A stretch of 64,000 bases of DNA from Hoeflea sp. YIM 152468 (GCF_029210485.1 NZ_JARGET010000014.1:23062-87061); one strand, 5' to 3'. Counted from the first letter of the stretch, positions 46,227 through 56,620 are shown. Notes: generated from the letters alone by a model not told the origin. Numbers and translations: made by a program.

Positions 46227-47045
46227 ATGAATCAGAAGGCTTCCAAACTGACGGCATTGGCTATCGCAGCCCTCATCGCAACCGGGCTCAGCGGACCGGC
46301 GCAAGCCGCCCAGTGCGGCAACAATTCGTCCGGGTTTTCCGCCTGGGTCGACCAATTCAGAAAAGAAGCAGCATCAGCAGGCATTTCAGCGAAAACGCTG
46401 GATCGGGCGTTCAAGAATGTCCGCTATGCCACGAAAACAATCTCGCTCGACCGCAACCAGAAAAGCTTCAAGCTGTCCTTTGACCAGTTCATGAGAAAGC
46501 GCGGCGCGGCAACCATCGTGTCGAAAGGCAAGCGGCTGAAGTCACAGAACGCCGGACTGTTTGATGCGCTGGAGAAAAAATATGGCGTCCCGGCCGGCCC
46601 GCTGATCGCGATCTGGGGCATGGAAACAGCTTTCGGCGGCTTCAGCGGCAATCAGCACACCATGTCCGCGGTCGCCACGCTTGCCTATGATTGCCGACGC
46701 TCTGCTTTCTTTACCGAACAGCTCTATGCCCAGTTGCAGTTGATCCAGAGAGGCTGGATCTCCCCGGACTTCAAGGGCGCTGCACACGGGGAAATCGGTC
46801 AGACCCAGTTTCTGCCGGCCAATGTCGTGCGCTTCGGCGTTGATGGTGATCGCAATGGCAGCGTCAACCTCGGATCAAAAGCTGACGCGCTCGCCTCGAC
46901 GGCCAATTTCCTGCGCGCCCATGGCTGGCGCCGCGGCGGCGGCTATCAGCCCGGCCAGGTGAATTTTGGCGCCATTCAGGGATGGAACGCTGCCGGTGTC
47001 TATCAGAAAGCCATTGCCAGGATCGGCGCTGACATAGACGGCTAA
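46227..47045 (+). CDS. Lytic murein transglycosylase (MltB/SLT_2 type)
   Basis: The 272-residue exported muramidase has a signal peptide (residues 1-27: LTALAIAALIATGLSGPAQA). The catalytic region is LIAIWGMETAFGGFSGN with the Glu, followed by GEIGQTQFLPANVVRFGVD and DALASTANFL. It cleaves glycan strands of peptidoglycan with formation of 1,6-anhydro ends. No lipobox is present, so it is a periplasmic soluble form. Its C-terminal helical region is short. Confidence 0.9.
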   Translation: MNQKASKLTALAIAALIATGLSGPAQAAQCGNNSSGFSAWVDQFRKEAASAGISAKTLDRAFKNVRYATKTISLDRNQKSFKLSFDQFMRKRGAATIVSKGKRLKSQNAGLFDALEKKYGVPAGPLIAIWGMETAFGGFSGNQHTMSAVATLAYDCRRSAFFTEQLYAQLQLIQRGWISPDFKGAAHGEIGQTQFLPANVVRFGVDGDRNGSVNLGSKADALASTANFLRAHGWRRGGGYQPGQVNFGAIQGWNAAGVYQKAIARIGADIDG

Positions 47046-47100
47046 CCCCCGCTCATGCAGGTCTGCGGCTGCCCGATGACCCGGTCCGGTATGTGAGGCG

Positions 47101-47523
47101 TTAAAAGTTTTCGCAGCTGTCACTGACTGTTGTCTGGACGCTGCGGGCGATCTTGCCGTCCGCGAATGTGAAAACTTCCCTTATCATCATCTCGTTGTCG
47201 GGAAACTGGTAACACACCAACACCGAGGATTTTGTCGCATCGGCCCCGGTCCCCTCCTCGAGCTGCCAGGCAAGATTTGCATCTTTCGCCACCTCTTCCC
47301 ATTCATCCAGCGACTCGATGAACTCGGTCTTGGTCTGGGTGACATCCAGATCCTCAAGCGTGATGACGGCATCATCGGCAAGCAGATCGGCAATCGCCAC
47401 CCGGTTGACGTCGAAAAGCGCGGTATACCACCGGTCCAGCAGCGAACTTTGCGCCGTCGCTGGGGATGCCGCGATCAGTACCCCCACCACCAGCATTGAA
47501 ATCAAAGACCGTTTCGTCACCAT
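47101..47523 (-). CDS. Exported hypothetical protein, NTF2/SnoaL-like
   Basis: The 140-residue protein has an N-terminal signal peptide (SLISMLVVGVLIAASPATAQ) and a domain with DRWYTALFDVNRVAIADLLADDAVITLEDL, typical of nuclear-transport-factor-2-like folds. Two Cys in the C-terminal half may form a disulphide. Its role is unknown. ATG 47523 is chosen over the frame start at 47568 for the signal peptide. It is convergent with the lytic transglycosylase. Confidence 0.75.
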   Translation of the reverse strand: MVTKRSLISMLVVGVLIAASPATAQSSLLDRWYTALFDVNRVAIADLLADDAVITLEDLDVTQTKTEFIESLDEWEEVAKDANLAWQLEEGTGADATKSSVLVCYQFPDNEMMIREVFTFADGKIARSVQTTVSDSCENF

Positions 47524-47592
47524 CCCAAGCTCCCAAGTCGCCGCGCGTGTCTCCACGCCTTGGCTCATGGAACCGGAGTGCGGCGTGTGATG

Positions 47593-48243
47593 TCAAGCTA
47601 TCGGAACTTCGGGCCTGTAGAAATCACCGGTCTCGGGATCCATTACCCACAATTCGCCGGTTGAAATGTCGAACCAGGCGCCGCTGATCACCATCTTGCC
47701 GCGATCTGCAAGAATCTTGACACAGGGGAACGTCAGCAGGTTTGCAATCGAATTGCGGATCGAGATCCGCTCCAGCACGATCTGCCGTTCACCGTTGGTC
47801 ATCAACTGGCTATCCTGGATCTGCTGTGCGGCAGGCTTGAGCAAACCCATCCATTGGCCGATGAAATCACCCGGGGAAAGCGGCACGGCGTTGGGATCAA
47901 GCGCCGCCTTGATGCCGCCGCAGCGGCCATGACCCATCACCAGGATCTGGCGGATCTTGAGCGCCTGCACGGCAAATTCCAGTGCAGCGGAGGTGGCGTG
48001 ATAACTGCCGGTGGGCTCATAGGGCGGCACCAGATTTGCGACATTGCGCACCACGAAGAGTTCGCCTGGACCGCAATCAAAGATGATTTCGGGCGCAGCG
48101 CGTGAATCACAGCAGGCTATGACCAGCGTATGCGGCTCCTGTCCGGCCTCGGCGAGATCACGATACCGCTCACGCTCGGCGGCATAGCTACCGCTCATGA
48201 ATGTCTGGTAGCCTTCAAGTAGGCGGGTCGGGAATGACGACAT
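47593..48243 (-). CDS. Beta-class carbonic anhydrase
   Basis: The 216-residue enzyme interconverts CO2 and bicarbonate with one zinc per subunit. Ligands and active site are visible: CCDSRAAPEIIFD (Cys, Asp and Arg) and MGHGRCGGIKAAL (His and Cys). The length fits the beta class. The block VRNVANLVPPYEP is conserved. It lies alone between the NTF2-like gene and pdxY, both on the same strand. Confidence 0.95.
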   Translation of the reverse strand: MSSFPTRLLEGYQTFMSGSYAAERERYRDLAEAGQEPHTLVIACCDSRAAPEIIFDCGPGELFVVRNVANLVPPYEPTGSYHATSAALEFAVQALKIRQILVMGHGRCGGIKAALDPNAVPLSPGDFIGQWMGLLKPAAQQIQDSQLMTNGERQIVLERISIRNSIANLLTFPCVKILADRGKMVISGAWFDISTGELWVMDPETGDFYRPEVPIA

Positions 48244-48377
48244 ATCTTTTCACATAAGCCCAGTCGCACTGAAGATCAATCAACCATTTGCTTAACCTGC
48301 CTTGCATAGCCTCGGACGACGGCCAGCCATGGCCGGGGGCCCCGGTTTCATCGCCGGTAAAGGGCGGCTCGATGCAC

Positions 48378-49271
48378 TCACGACTTGTTGGCGCCCGCCT
48401 TCGACATGACCCGGCGCATGTTGACCATGGCCATGGGGGTTCGCAGACTCTGCGCATCGGTTTCCAGCGTCAGTTCATCGGCGCCGCGGCGCGCCGTGCG
48501 CGCCAGAATCTCGAACACCGCGCCGGTCGCCATCTGCAAGGCCTTTTCCTCGGCAACCCCCTCCAACAGCCGGGCAAGGAATGTCGCCGACATCAGATCG
48601 CCGAGCCCGTTGGGCGCATTGGGAATAAGCCGGTGCTCTGCCATCACCGATTGCCGGCCACTGACCAGCAGATTGCCGGTGCTGCCTGCCATCATCGCCA
48701 GCGCCGAGGTGACCAGAACCCGCGCCGGCCCCAGCGTCTCCGCCGCCGCGATCATCGATCCGGAATCGGTCATCGGCGCACCAGCCAGCCAGGCAAGTTC
48801 ATGCACATTCGGCGTGGCAATATCGGCAATCGGGATCAACACCGATGCGATCGCAGCAGCAACCTTTTCGGGGACGTAAAGTCCCTCCATGTCGCCAATG
48901 ACCGGATCACACATGTAAATCGCGTCGGGATTTGCTGCGCGCACCGCAGCCACGAGGCGGCCAACATCGGCGGCCTGGCCGACATCTCCGAGATAGCCGC
49001 TCAGCACTCCGCCCACCTCTGCAAGCCATGGAGCACGGCAAAGATCGTCGATCAGAGCCGAGAAATCTTCGCGTGACGGCACAATCCGTGTCGCCCTCGA
49101 ATGCCCCGGATGCCATGGCAATATCACCGTCGGCATCGCCCAGACGGGAAAGCCGAGCGTTTCAAGCGCAAACACCGCGGCGCGGTTGCCGACCGATCCG
49201 CGCACCACATGGCTCGAAATCACGATCACGGAGGTGCGGATATCGGAATTGCGCCGGCTTGCCGCACCCAT
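48378..49271 (-). CDS. pdxY: Pyridoxal kinase (PdxY/PdxK family)
   Basis: The 297-residue ribokinase-fold enzyme phosphorylates pyridoxal in B6 salvage. Signatures are ISSHVVRGSVGNRAAVFALETLG near the start, VLSGYLGDVGQ, MCDPVIGD and the catalytic NGLGDLMSATFLARLLEG. ATG 49271 is coupled to the preceding small gene (its stop overlaps by one base), so I chose it over upstream frame extension to 49352. Confidence 0.91.
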   Translation of the reverse strand: MGAASRRNSDIRTSVIVISSHVVRGSVGNRAAVFALETLGFPVWAMPTVILPWHPGHSRATRIVPSREDFSALIDDLCRAPWLAEVGGVLSGYLGDVGQAADVGRLVAAVRAANPDAIYMCDPVIGDMEGLYVPEKVAAAIASVLIPIADIATPNVHELAWLAGAPMTDSGSMIAAAETLGPARVLVTSALAMMAGSTGNLLVSGRQSVMAEHRLIPNAPNGLGDLMSATFLARLLEGVAEEKALQMATGAVFEILARTARRGADELTLETDAQSLRTPMAMVNMRRVMSKAGANKS

Positions 49272-49519
49272 CACGAGATCGTCCCGATCATCCACACAAC
49301 CAGTCCTGCGAATGCAATCAGCGCCAGACCGCGCGCGATCCGGGTCCCCCAAACTTCGATGGTGTCGGTGCGATCGGCATCCCTGGCGGCGAAATGATCG
49401 CGCACGCTGGTGGCGGCCGATTTCATCACCGGCGATGCCGACAACCCGCCCTCCTCGCCAAGACGGTCAAGCGTGCGCTTGGCTTGCCGGACTGTTTCAT
49501 CATCTTTCATGGTAGGCAC
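49271..49519 (-). CDS. Small hypothetical membrane protein coupled to pdxY
   Basis: The 82-residue protein is mostly charged and helical, with one C-terminal membrane helix (residues ~62-80, ARGLALIAFAGLVVWMIG). I do not know the family. Its TGA overlaps the pdxY ATG by one base, so translation is probably coupled. An ATG at 49510 is an alternative start. Confidence 0.65.
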   Translation of the reverse strand: MPTMKDDETVRQAKRTLDRLGEEGGLSASPVMKSAATSVRDHFAARDADRTDTIEVWGTRIARGLALIAFAGLVVWMIGTIS

Positions 49520-49626
49520 TCCCGGCCAGTTTCGATTTCATCCTACCTGCCTGTGGGCCTGTGGCACGACACCGCTTTCTCTTCGAACCCGGTCACGGCG
49601 AAAAATTCCACTTCTACAGCGGCCGC

Positions 49627-50205
49627 TCAGCGGGCAAGTCCGTGATAGTCTGTGTTTGGTCTCATATCGGTAGCCGAAGCCATTCGGTTGGTCATGTTGA
49701 AAAAGGCCGCGACGGCGGAAATATCCCAGATATCACGATCGCTGAATCCGGCGTCGCGCAGTCTCTGCCTGTCCGCCTCGACGATCCGCGCTGGCTGCTC
49801 GGTGACGAGAACGGCAAAATCGAGCATTGCGCGCTGTCGCGGTGGAAGATCCGCCACCCGGTAGTTCATCACCATCTGTTCGCCAAGCATCGGATCTCCC
49901 GACAATTGCCGGACCGCCGCACCGTGTGCAGTCAGACAGTAATAACAGCTGTTGATGGAAGAGACCGCAACCGCAATCAATTCACGATCGAGCTTGCTCA
50001 GGTTCGAGTCCGCCAGCATCAAATCATTATAGAAGGCAACGAAAGCCTCGAGCTTGTCGTTGTTGAACGCATAAGCCTTGAGCACATTGGGCACCATGCC
50101 GAGCTTTTCCCGGCATTTGGCGAAATAGGCCGTCATTTCGGCACTTAGCGGCGCTTCCTGGTCAAGTGTGAGCGCTGTGGCGGCTTCCGGTAGGTCTTTG
50201 GTCAT
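49627..50205 (-). CDS. AhpD-like peroxidase-related protein (carboxymuconolactone-decarboxylase fold)
   Basis: The 192-residue protein has the CMD/AhpD fold with the redox CxxC pair in SSINSCYYCLTAHGAAVR. The motif MVPNVLKAYAFNNDKL and the late DISAVAAFFNMTNRMASA match the uncharacterised peroxidase-related group. It probably acts on hydroperoxides, but the partner is unknown. ATG 50205 follows GGAGGAATC and is clearly right; the frame is open to 50418. It is divergent from the NAD-GDH gene. Confidence 0.88.
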   Translation of the reverse strand: MTKDLPEAATALTLDQEAPLSAEMTAYFAKCREKLGMVPNVLKAYAFNNDKLEAFVAFYNDLMLADSNLSKLDRELIAVAVSSINSCYYCLTAHGAAVRQLSGDPMLGEQMVMNYRVADLPPRQRAMLDFAVLVTEQPARIVEADRQRLRDAGFSDRDIWDISAVAAFFNMTNRMASATDMRPNTDYHGLAR

Positions 50206-50302
50206 GATTCCTCCAGTAATAACAGATGGCCACGAATTCGGGTCGCTTTGACACACACTTCTGTTAGGATTCGAGCAAAGATCAAGCCCTGGAGGATTTG
50301 GA

Positions 50303-53300
50303 ATGGGGGTCAAGAATACCCGCAAGTCGGAAAATTTGCTTGCTGAGGCAGCGTCAGTCGCCACCAAAGACAACAAGCCGCATATCAATCCCGACGTCCT
50401 GTTCTCCAGCGTCAGCATGGATGACCTGGGGTTGTTTCCGGCCGAATCGCTGGCTGCATCGGCTATTCTGGCCGAATCCGAAGTTCGCGCCTGGGATGGA
50501 AAATCGACGCGCTTGAGCCTTGTAGACGCCGATCAGGCCACGATTGACGGCCGCGATGTCTCGATTCTGGCGATCACCACCCTCAACAAACCCTTTCTCT
50601 ATGATTCGGTCATGGGAGAGGTCACGTCGGATATCCGAGACATTCTGATGGCGCTGCATCCCATTCTGGTCATCTCGGGCAAGAAACCGGCAGTTCTTTT
50701 CTCCCACGGAGACAGCAGTGAACCCGCTGAACGGGTCAGCCACATACAGATACACATGCCGCGTCTGAGCCAAGCCGCGGCCGAGAACCTGAAAACCCGG
50801 GTTCGCCATGTGCTGGATCAGGTCCATGCCGCGGTGAACGACTGGAAATCGATGCTGGCCATGATCGACCACAGCGCGGCCGATCTGGTGGCGCTTGATG
50901 TCGACAAGAAAACCGAACCGGCGCGCCAGGAAGCGCTCGCCTTCATCGGCTGGCTGCGCGACAACAACTTCACATTCCTCGGCATGCGTGAATATGTCTA
51001 CACAGGCAATGGCAATTCAGCCCAGTTGAGCCGCGCCGCCACCGATGGTCTTGGTATCCTTGCCGATCCCGACGTGCTTGTGCTGCGTCTTGGCAAGGAT
51101 CAGGTCACCACAACACCCGAGATCCTCGACTTCCTGCAGGGTCCGGATTTTTTGATCATCACCAAGGCCAATGTGCGGTCGGTGATCCACCGCCGCACCT
51201 ATATGGACTACATCGGCATCAAGCGGTTCGACGCCAAGGGAAAGGTCATTGGCGAGTTGCGCATCGTCGGCCTGTTCACCTCCACCGCCTACACCCGCTC
51301 GGTCACCAAAATTCCGCTGCTGCGCTCGAAGGTGCAAGCGGTTGTGTCGGAATTCGGCTTCGATCCCGAAAGCCACTCCGGCAAGCTGCTGCTCAACACG
51401 CTTGAGGCCTATCCGCGCGACGATCTGTTCCAGATCGACGCCGGTTTGCTGGCGCGGTTCTGCCTGCAGATCAATGAGCTCTCCGACCGGCCCCGGGTTC
51501 GGGTGCTGCCGCGCATCGACCGGTTCGACCGGTTTGTCTCGCTGATCGTCTATGTTCCGCGTGATCAGTATGATTCGGTCGCACGCGAGCGCATCGGCGA
51601 CTACTTCAAGACCGTCTACAATGGTCGTGTGTCGGCTTATTACCCAGCCTTTCCCGAAGGCGGCGTCGCCCGGGTACACTTCATCATTGGCCGCTCCGAG
51701 GGCAAGACGCCCCAGGTCCCGCAGGAACAGCTGGAACGTGACATCCGCTCCATCGTCACCCGATGGGAAGACCAGTTCCACTCGCTTGGTGGCACTGCGG
51801 CCGAGCGGATGTCTGTCAGCCAGTCCTACAAGGAAAGCTTCAAACCCGAAGAAGCTCTCGCCGACCTCGACAACATACTGGCCTGCAAGGAAACCGGTAC
51901 ACTCCAGATCGCCTTTTATCGCGGCAGCGACACCCCTGCTGATCAACTGGCGCTTAAAATCTTCCATGCCGGGGTACCGGTCGCCCTGTCACGCCGGGTG
52001 CCATTGCTGGAAAATCTCGGCTTCAAGGTGATCAGCGAACAGACACACGAAATTTTTCTCGATGAGCAGGCTGGCGTTTCAAGCACCGTCGTCCTTCACG
52101 ATATGGAAATCGTCCACGAGGACAAGCGTCCCATCGATCTCGACGTGGATGCGCAGAGGCTTGAACAAGCCTTCCTGTCGGTCTGGCGCGGCGACAGCGA
52201 CAATGACGGCTACAACCGGTTGATCACCAATGCCGGTGTGTCGGTGCGCGAGGCAGCTGTCCTGCGGGCCTATGCCCGTTATCTGCGTCAGGCTGGAATA
52301 CCCTATTCGCAGGAGTACATTGCGCATAGTCTCAACCGATATTCCGGTATTGCCCGGCAATTGTACGAATTGTTCCGGAACCGATTCGATGTCGCAACCA
52401 AGCCGGATGAGCGCGTTGAACAGAACACCAGACTGATGGGCGCGATCGAGGCCGCGCTGGCCGAGGTTCCCAGTCTTGATGACGATCGGATCCTCAGCCG
52501 CTACGTCAACGCCATTCAATCGACGTTAAGAACCAACTACTTCCAGACCGGTCCGGATGGCAATCCGCGGCGCGCACTGGCCTTCAAGCTTGATCCCAAG
52601 AGCCTGGAAGGCTTGCCGGAACCGCGGCCATTCCGTGAAGTGTTCGTCTATGGAGCTGAGGTCGAGGGTGTTCATTTGCGCTACGGACCGATTGCCAGGG
52701 GTGGCCTGCGCTGGTCGGACCGGGCACAGGATTACCGGACAGAGGTACTGGGGCTGGTCAAGGCACAGCAGGTCAAGAACGCCGTGATCGTGCCGGTCGG
52801 TGCCAAGGGCGGCTTCTATCCGAAACGGCTGCCGAGCGAAGGCGGCCGAGATGCGGTTTTCGAGGCCGGGCGCAATGCCTACAAATTGTTTATCCGCACC
52901 TTGCTGTCAGTCACCGACAACATCGTCGGCGATGCTGTCGTGCCGCCCGCCAACACCGTTCGCCATGATGTCGACGATCCCTATTTCGTGGTCGCCGCAG
53001 ACAAGGGCACCGCCACTTTCTCCGATACCGCCAACGCGCTCAGCCAGGAGCAGGATTTCTGGCTTGATGACGCGTTTGCGTCAGGCGGCTCTGCCGGCTA
53101 CGACCACAAGAAGATGGGCATCACCGCGCGCGGCGCCTGGGAAGCGGTCAAACGGCATTTCCGCGAGATGAACATCGATATCCAGACCACACCGTTCACC
53201 GTCGCCGGAGTTGGCGACATGTCGGGCGACGTGTTCGGAAATGGCATGCTGCTGTCGGAAAAGATCCGGCTGCAGGCGGCGTTCGATCACCGCGATATCT

Positions 53301-55093
53301 TCATTGATCCCGATCCCGATTGCGCTGTCGGTTTTGCCGAGCGCAGCCGGCTTTTCGAGCTCGGCCGATCCAGTTGGCAGGATTACGACAAATCCAAGCT
53401 GTCAAAGGGCGCGATGATCATACCACGCTCGCTTAAGTCTGTTGATCTGACCGCCGAAGCTGCAGCGGTAATCGGGCTTCAGCCCGGCAAGGCAGCGCCG
53501 CAGGATATCATGAGCGCGATTCTGACTATGCAAACGGATCTGTTGTGGTTTGGCGGCATCGGCACCTACATCAAGGACGCCAGCGAAAGCGACGCCGATG
53601 TCGGCGATCGTGCCAACGATGCTATTCGTGTAACCGGCCGTCAGGTTCGTGCCAGGGTGATTGGCGAAGGCGCCAATCTCGGCGTCACGCAGAAAGGCCG
53701 TATTGCCTATGCGCTCAATGGTGGCCGCTGCAACTCGGACGCCATCGACAATTCCGCCGGGGTCAATTCATCCGACGTCGAAGTCAACATCAAGATTGCC
53801 CTGGCCAACGCCATGCGGGAAGACCGTCTGACCCGGGCCAAGCGCAACACCTTGCTGGCCACGATGACCGATGAGGTGGCCGACCTGGTGCTGCGCAACA
53901 ACTATCTGCAGACATTGGCCATATCGATTGCCCAAGCCGATGGAATTGCCGGCGTTGGCAAGCTCAACCGGGTGATGGGCAATCTCGAAGGCCGCGGGCT
54001 TCTCGACAGAAAGGTCGAGTTCCTGCCTGATGATGTCGCGGTGGCGGAGCGAGTGGCGGCCGGTCATATCTTGACCCGTCCCGAGATCGGCATTTTGCTG
54101 TCCTATACAAAGCTGGTGCTGTTTGACGAGATCGTTGCCAGCTCCCTGCCTGACGATCCTTATTTCGATGACACGCTGAGATCATATTTTCCCAAACGAA
54201 TGCAGAAGCTGCATTCCACCGACATCGCCAGCCACCGGCTGCGTCGCGAGATTATCTCGACGCTGCTTGGCAATGATGCGATCAATCGCTGTGGACCGGC
54301 TTTTGTCATCGGTCTGGGAGACAAGTCCGGCGCCACGGCCGAAGACATCATCAAGGCCTTTGTGCTCGCCCGTGACGGTCTTTCACTGAACCAGCTTTAC
54401 GCCCAGGTCGATGCTCTCGACGGCAAGGTTCCCGGAGCGGTTCAGAACCAGCTTTACGTCAGCATCGGCAACACACTCAGGGACGTGACCGGCTGGGCAC
54501 TCAAAACCGGTGCCGCCCAGGGTGATCTGGCGGCAGCGGTCAAAACCATGCAGCAGAGCGTAGGCAAGCTTGTCGACAAGTTCGCGGCCGCCATGCCTGA
54601 TTTCATGCTCCAGGAAGCAGAAACCATCAGGAACGAACTGATCGCCCAAGCGGTACCGGTCGACCTGGCAGGCGCGATTGCCGGATTGGACGGCCTGACA
54701 CTGGCGCCCGAAATCTGTCAGGTCGCTGCGCACTCGAAAACCGATCTTGCACATGCCGCGCAAGCATTTTTTGCCATCACCGAGGCGTTCCGGTTGAGCA
54801 AGATTGCCGCCGCAGTCGACCGCATTCCGGTGTCCGATCATTTTGAAGGCCTGGCGCTGGCCCGCAGCCTTGATGAAATCTCCGAAGCCCGCCGGATTAT
54901 CGCCGGCTCAGCGCTGGACAGCAACCCAAAGGTCATCGATCCGGCAGACCAGTGGCTCAGAGCCAACAAGGATCGCGTCGCCCATGTCCGCAGTCAGATC
55001 CTGACGCTGACCGACAGCGGCGAGTTGTCGGTAGCAAAACTCACCGTGGCCGCCGGCATGTTGAGCGATCTGGCTCGGTCCATGCGCGCTTGA
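50303..55093 (+). CDS. NAD-specific glutamate dehydrogenase, large (180-kDa) type
   Basis: The 1596-residue enzyme oxidises glutamate to 2-oxoglutarate and ammonium with NAD. This large class has N-terminal ACT-like regulatory segments, a central catalytic region (PIARGGLRWSDRAQDYRTEVLGLVKAQQVKNAVIVPVGAKGGF) and an NAD-binding part (ADKGTATFSDTAN, then GVGDMSGDVFGNGMLLS). A long helical C-terminal region follows. All are intact and the length is typical. The start is an ATG 10 bases after a GGAGG-like site. It lies alone between divergent AhpD-like and downstream UMF1 genes. Confidence 0.95.
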   Translation: MGVKNTRKSENLLAEAASVATKDNKPHINPDVLFSSVSMDDLGLFPAESLAASAILAESEVRAWDGKSTRLSLVDADQATIDGRDVSILAITTLNKPFLYDSVMGEVTSDIRDILMALHPILVISGKKPAVLFSHGDSSEPAERVSHIQIHMPRLSQAAAENLKTRVRHVLDQVHAAVNDWKSMLAMIDHSAADLVALDVDKKTEPARQEALAFIGWLRDNNFTFLGMREYVYTGNGNSAQLSRAATDGLGILADPDVLVLRLGKDQVTTTPEILDFLQGPDFLIITKANVRSVIHRRTYMDYIGIKRFDAKGKVIGELRIVGLFTSTAYTRSVTKIPLLRSKVQAVVSEFGFDPESHSGKLLLNTLEAYPRDDLFQIDAGLLARFCLQINELSDRPRVRVLPRIDRFDRFVSLIVYVPRDQYDSVARERIGDYFKTVYNGRVSAYYPAFPEGGVARVHFIIGRSEGKTPQVPQEQLERDIRSIVTRWEDQFHSLGGTAAERMSVSQSYKESFKPEEALADLDNILACKETGTLQIAFYRGSDTPADQLALKIFHAGVPVALSRRVPLLENLGFKVISEQTHEIFLDEQAGVSSTVVLHDMEIVHEDKRPIDLDVDAQRLEQAFLSVWRGDSDNDGYNRLITNAGVSVREAAVLRAYARYLRQAGIPYSQEYIAHSLNRYSGIARQLYELFRNRFDVATKPDERVEQNTRLMGAIEAALAEVPSLDDDRILSRYVNAIQSTLRTNYFQTGPDGNPRRALAFKLDPKSLEGLPEPRPFREVFVYGAEVEGVHLRYGPIARGGLRWSDRAQDYRTEVLGLVKAQQVKNAVIVPVGAKGGFYPKRLPSEGGRDAVFEAGRNAYKLFIRTLLSVTDNIVGDAVVPPANTVRHDVDDPYFVVAADKGTATFSDTANALSQEQDFWLDDAFASGGSAGYDHKKMGITARGAWEAVKRHFREMNIDIQTTPFTVAGVGDMSGDVFGNGMLLSEKIRLQAAFDHRDIFIDPDPDCAVGFAERSRLFELGRSSWQDYDKSKLSKGAMIIPRSLKSVDLTAEAAAVIGLQPGKAAPQDIMSAILTMQTDLLWFGGIGTYIKDASESDADVGDRANDAIRVTGRQVRARVIGEGANLGVTQKGRIAYALNGGRCNSDAIDNSAGVNSSDVEVNIKIALANAMREDRLTRAKRNTLLATMTDEVADLVLRNNYLQTLAISIAQADGIAGVGKLNRVMGNLEGRGLLDRKVEFLPDDVAVAERVAAGHILTRPEIGILLSYTKLVLFDEIVASSLPDDPYFDDTLRSYFPKRMQKLHSTDIASHRLRREIISTLLGNDAINRCGPAFVIGLGDKSGATAEDIIKAFVLARDGLSLNQLYAQVDALDGKVPGAVQNQLYVSIGNTLRDVTGWALKTGAAQGDLAAAVKTMQQSVGKLVDKFAAAMPDFMLQEAETIRNELIAQAVPVDLAGAIAGLDGLTLAPEICQVAAHSKTDLAHAAQAFFAITEAFRLSKIAAAVDRIPVSDHFEGLALARSLDEISEARRIIAGSALDSNPKVIDPADQWLRANKDRVAHVRSQILTLTDSGELSVAKLTVAAGMLSDLARSMRA

Positions 55094-55127
55094 CGAGGGG
55101 AACCGCACTGACAAGGGGGCATCGGAA

Positions 55128-56531
55128 ATGACTGAAGCAACTGTATTGCCGTCCGCATCCGGCACGCAACAGCGCGGCGTCTTTGGCTGGATGATGTTTG
55201 ACTGGGCGGCGCAACCGTTCTTTACAGTCGTCACCACCTTCATCTTCGGCCCCTATTTCATCAGCCGCATGGCCAGCGATCCGGCCACCGGCCAGGCCGC
55301 CTGGGGCTATGGCATTGCCGCCGGCGGTTTGCTGATCGCACTGTTTTCACCCGTGCTCGGATCAATTGCCGATCAGACCGGGCCGCGCAAGCCGTGGATC
55401 GCAGTGTTTGCAGTCATCAAGATTCTGGCGCTGTGCGGCCTGTGGTTCGCTGCACCCGGTTCAAATCTTGTCGCGATTGTGGCGCTGTTCACGCTGGCCT
55501 CCATTGCGGCGGAGTTTTCAATCGTCTTCAATGATTCGATGCTGCTGCGGATTGCGCCGAAAGCCCAGATCGGCCGCATTTCCAACCTCGCCTGGGGCCT
55601 GGGCTATCTCGGCGGAATGATCGTGCTGATCTTCATCATTGGATTTCTGGCCTCTTCGCCTGAAACCGGAAAGACGCTTCTGGGTATGGATCCGCTGTTT
55701 GGTCTTGATCCGCTCAAGGGAGAGGATGCACGCGCGTCAGGCCCGATATCGGCGCTTTGGTATGCCGTTTTCATCCTGCCGATGTTTCTGTTCACCCCGG
55801 ATTCAGGCGGCCGGCGGGCCCTGCGCGGGGCCGTCAGGGACGGCCTGTCCGAACTCAAGTCGACGCTGGGTGAAGTGCGGCACCGGTCTGGCATTTTCCG
55901 CTTTCTCATCGCCCGGATGATCTATCAGGATGGCGTCAATGCCCTTCTGGCGCTCGGGGGCGGGTTTGCCGCGGCGATGTTCAGCTGGTCAATTACCGAA
56001 ATCGGTCTCTACGGCATCCTTCTCAATGTGATTGCGATTTTTTCCTGCCTTTACGCCAGCCGGCTCGACACCAGGCTGGGCTCCAAGACAGTGGTGATGA
56101 TCTCGATCCTGCTGCTGCTGATCGCCACGGTGGGCATTGTATCGACCGGTCCCGGCTTTACCCTGTTTGGCACATGGTCGCTCGGCCATGCCGATAGCGG
56201 CGGGCTGTTCGGCTCCGCGGCGGAGAAGGCTTACATCGCATTCGGGCTGCTGATCGGGATTGCTTTCGGGCCGGTCCAGGCTTCCTCGCGCGCCTATATG
56301 GCGCGCAGCGTGACCGAGGATGAAGCGGGCCGCTATTTCGGCATCTATGCGCTGGCGGGCAGGGCGACGAGTTTCGCAGCCCCTTTCCTGGTGGCTACGG
56401 TGACGGCCTTGTCCGGCTCCCCCCGCCTCGGCATGGCGACAATCGTCATCTTCTTCGCACTCGGTCTGGCAATTCTTTGGACAACGCCCTATCCGGCAGA
56501 CCAGCCGGCGCGCGAACCAGCCAGTCGCTGA
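55128..56531 (+). CDS. MFS transporter, UMF1/Atg22-like
   Basis: The 467-residue membrane protein has about 12 helices. The UMF1 opening FGWMMFDWAAQPFFTVVTTFIFGPYF is present, and the helix 2-3 loop is IADQTGPRKPWI. The second half includes ARMIYQDGVNALLALGG and VQASSRAYMARSVTEDEAGRYFGIYALAGRATSF. Relatives include yeast Atg22 vacuolar amino-acid exporters; the bacterial substrate is unknown. It starts 34 bases after the GDH stop and could be cotranscribed. Confidence 0.88.
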   Translation: MTEATVLPSASGTQQRGVFGWMMFDWAAQPFFTVVTTFIFGPYFISRMASDPATGQAAWGYGIAAGGLLIALFSPVLGSIADQTGPRKPWIAVFAVIKILALCGLWFAAPGSNLVAIVALFTLASIAAEFSIVFNDSMLLRIAPKAQIGRISNLAWGLGYLGGMIVLIFIIGFLASSPETGKTLLGMDPLFGLDPLKGEDARASGPISALWYAVFILPMFLFTPDSGGRRALRGAVRDGLSELKSTLGEVRHRSGIFRFLIARMIYQDGVNALLALGGGFAAAMFSWSITEIGLYGILLNVIAIFSCLYASRLDTRLGSKTVVMISILLLLIATVGIVSTGPGFTLFGTWSLGHADSGGLFGSAAEKAYIAFGLLIGIAFGPVQASSRAYMARSVTEDEAGRYFGIYALAGRATSFAAPFLVATVTALSGSPRLGMATIVIFFALGLAILWTTPYPADQPAREPASR

Positions 56532-56620
56532 AGAACCTGCCGTTGCCCATGGCATCCTGCCATACCTGGAGTATCGAGCGTCCGGACCCAGGGTATGCTG
56601 GCGCATGCGGTGTCACAATG

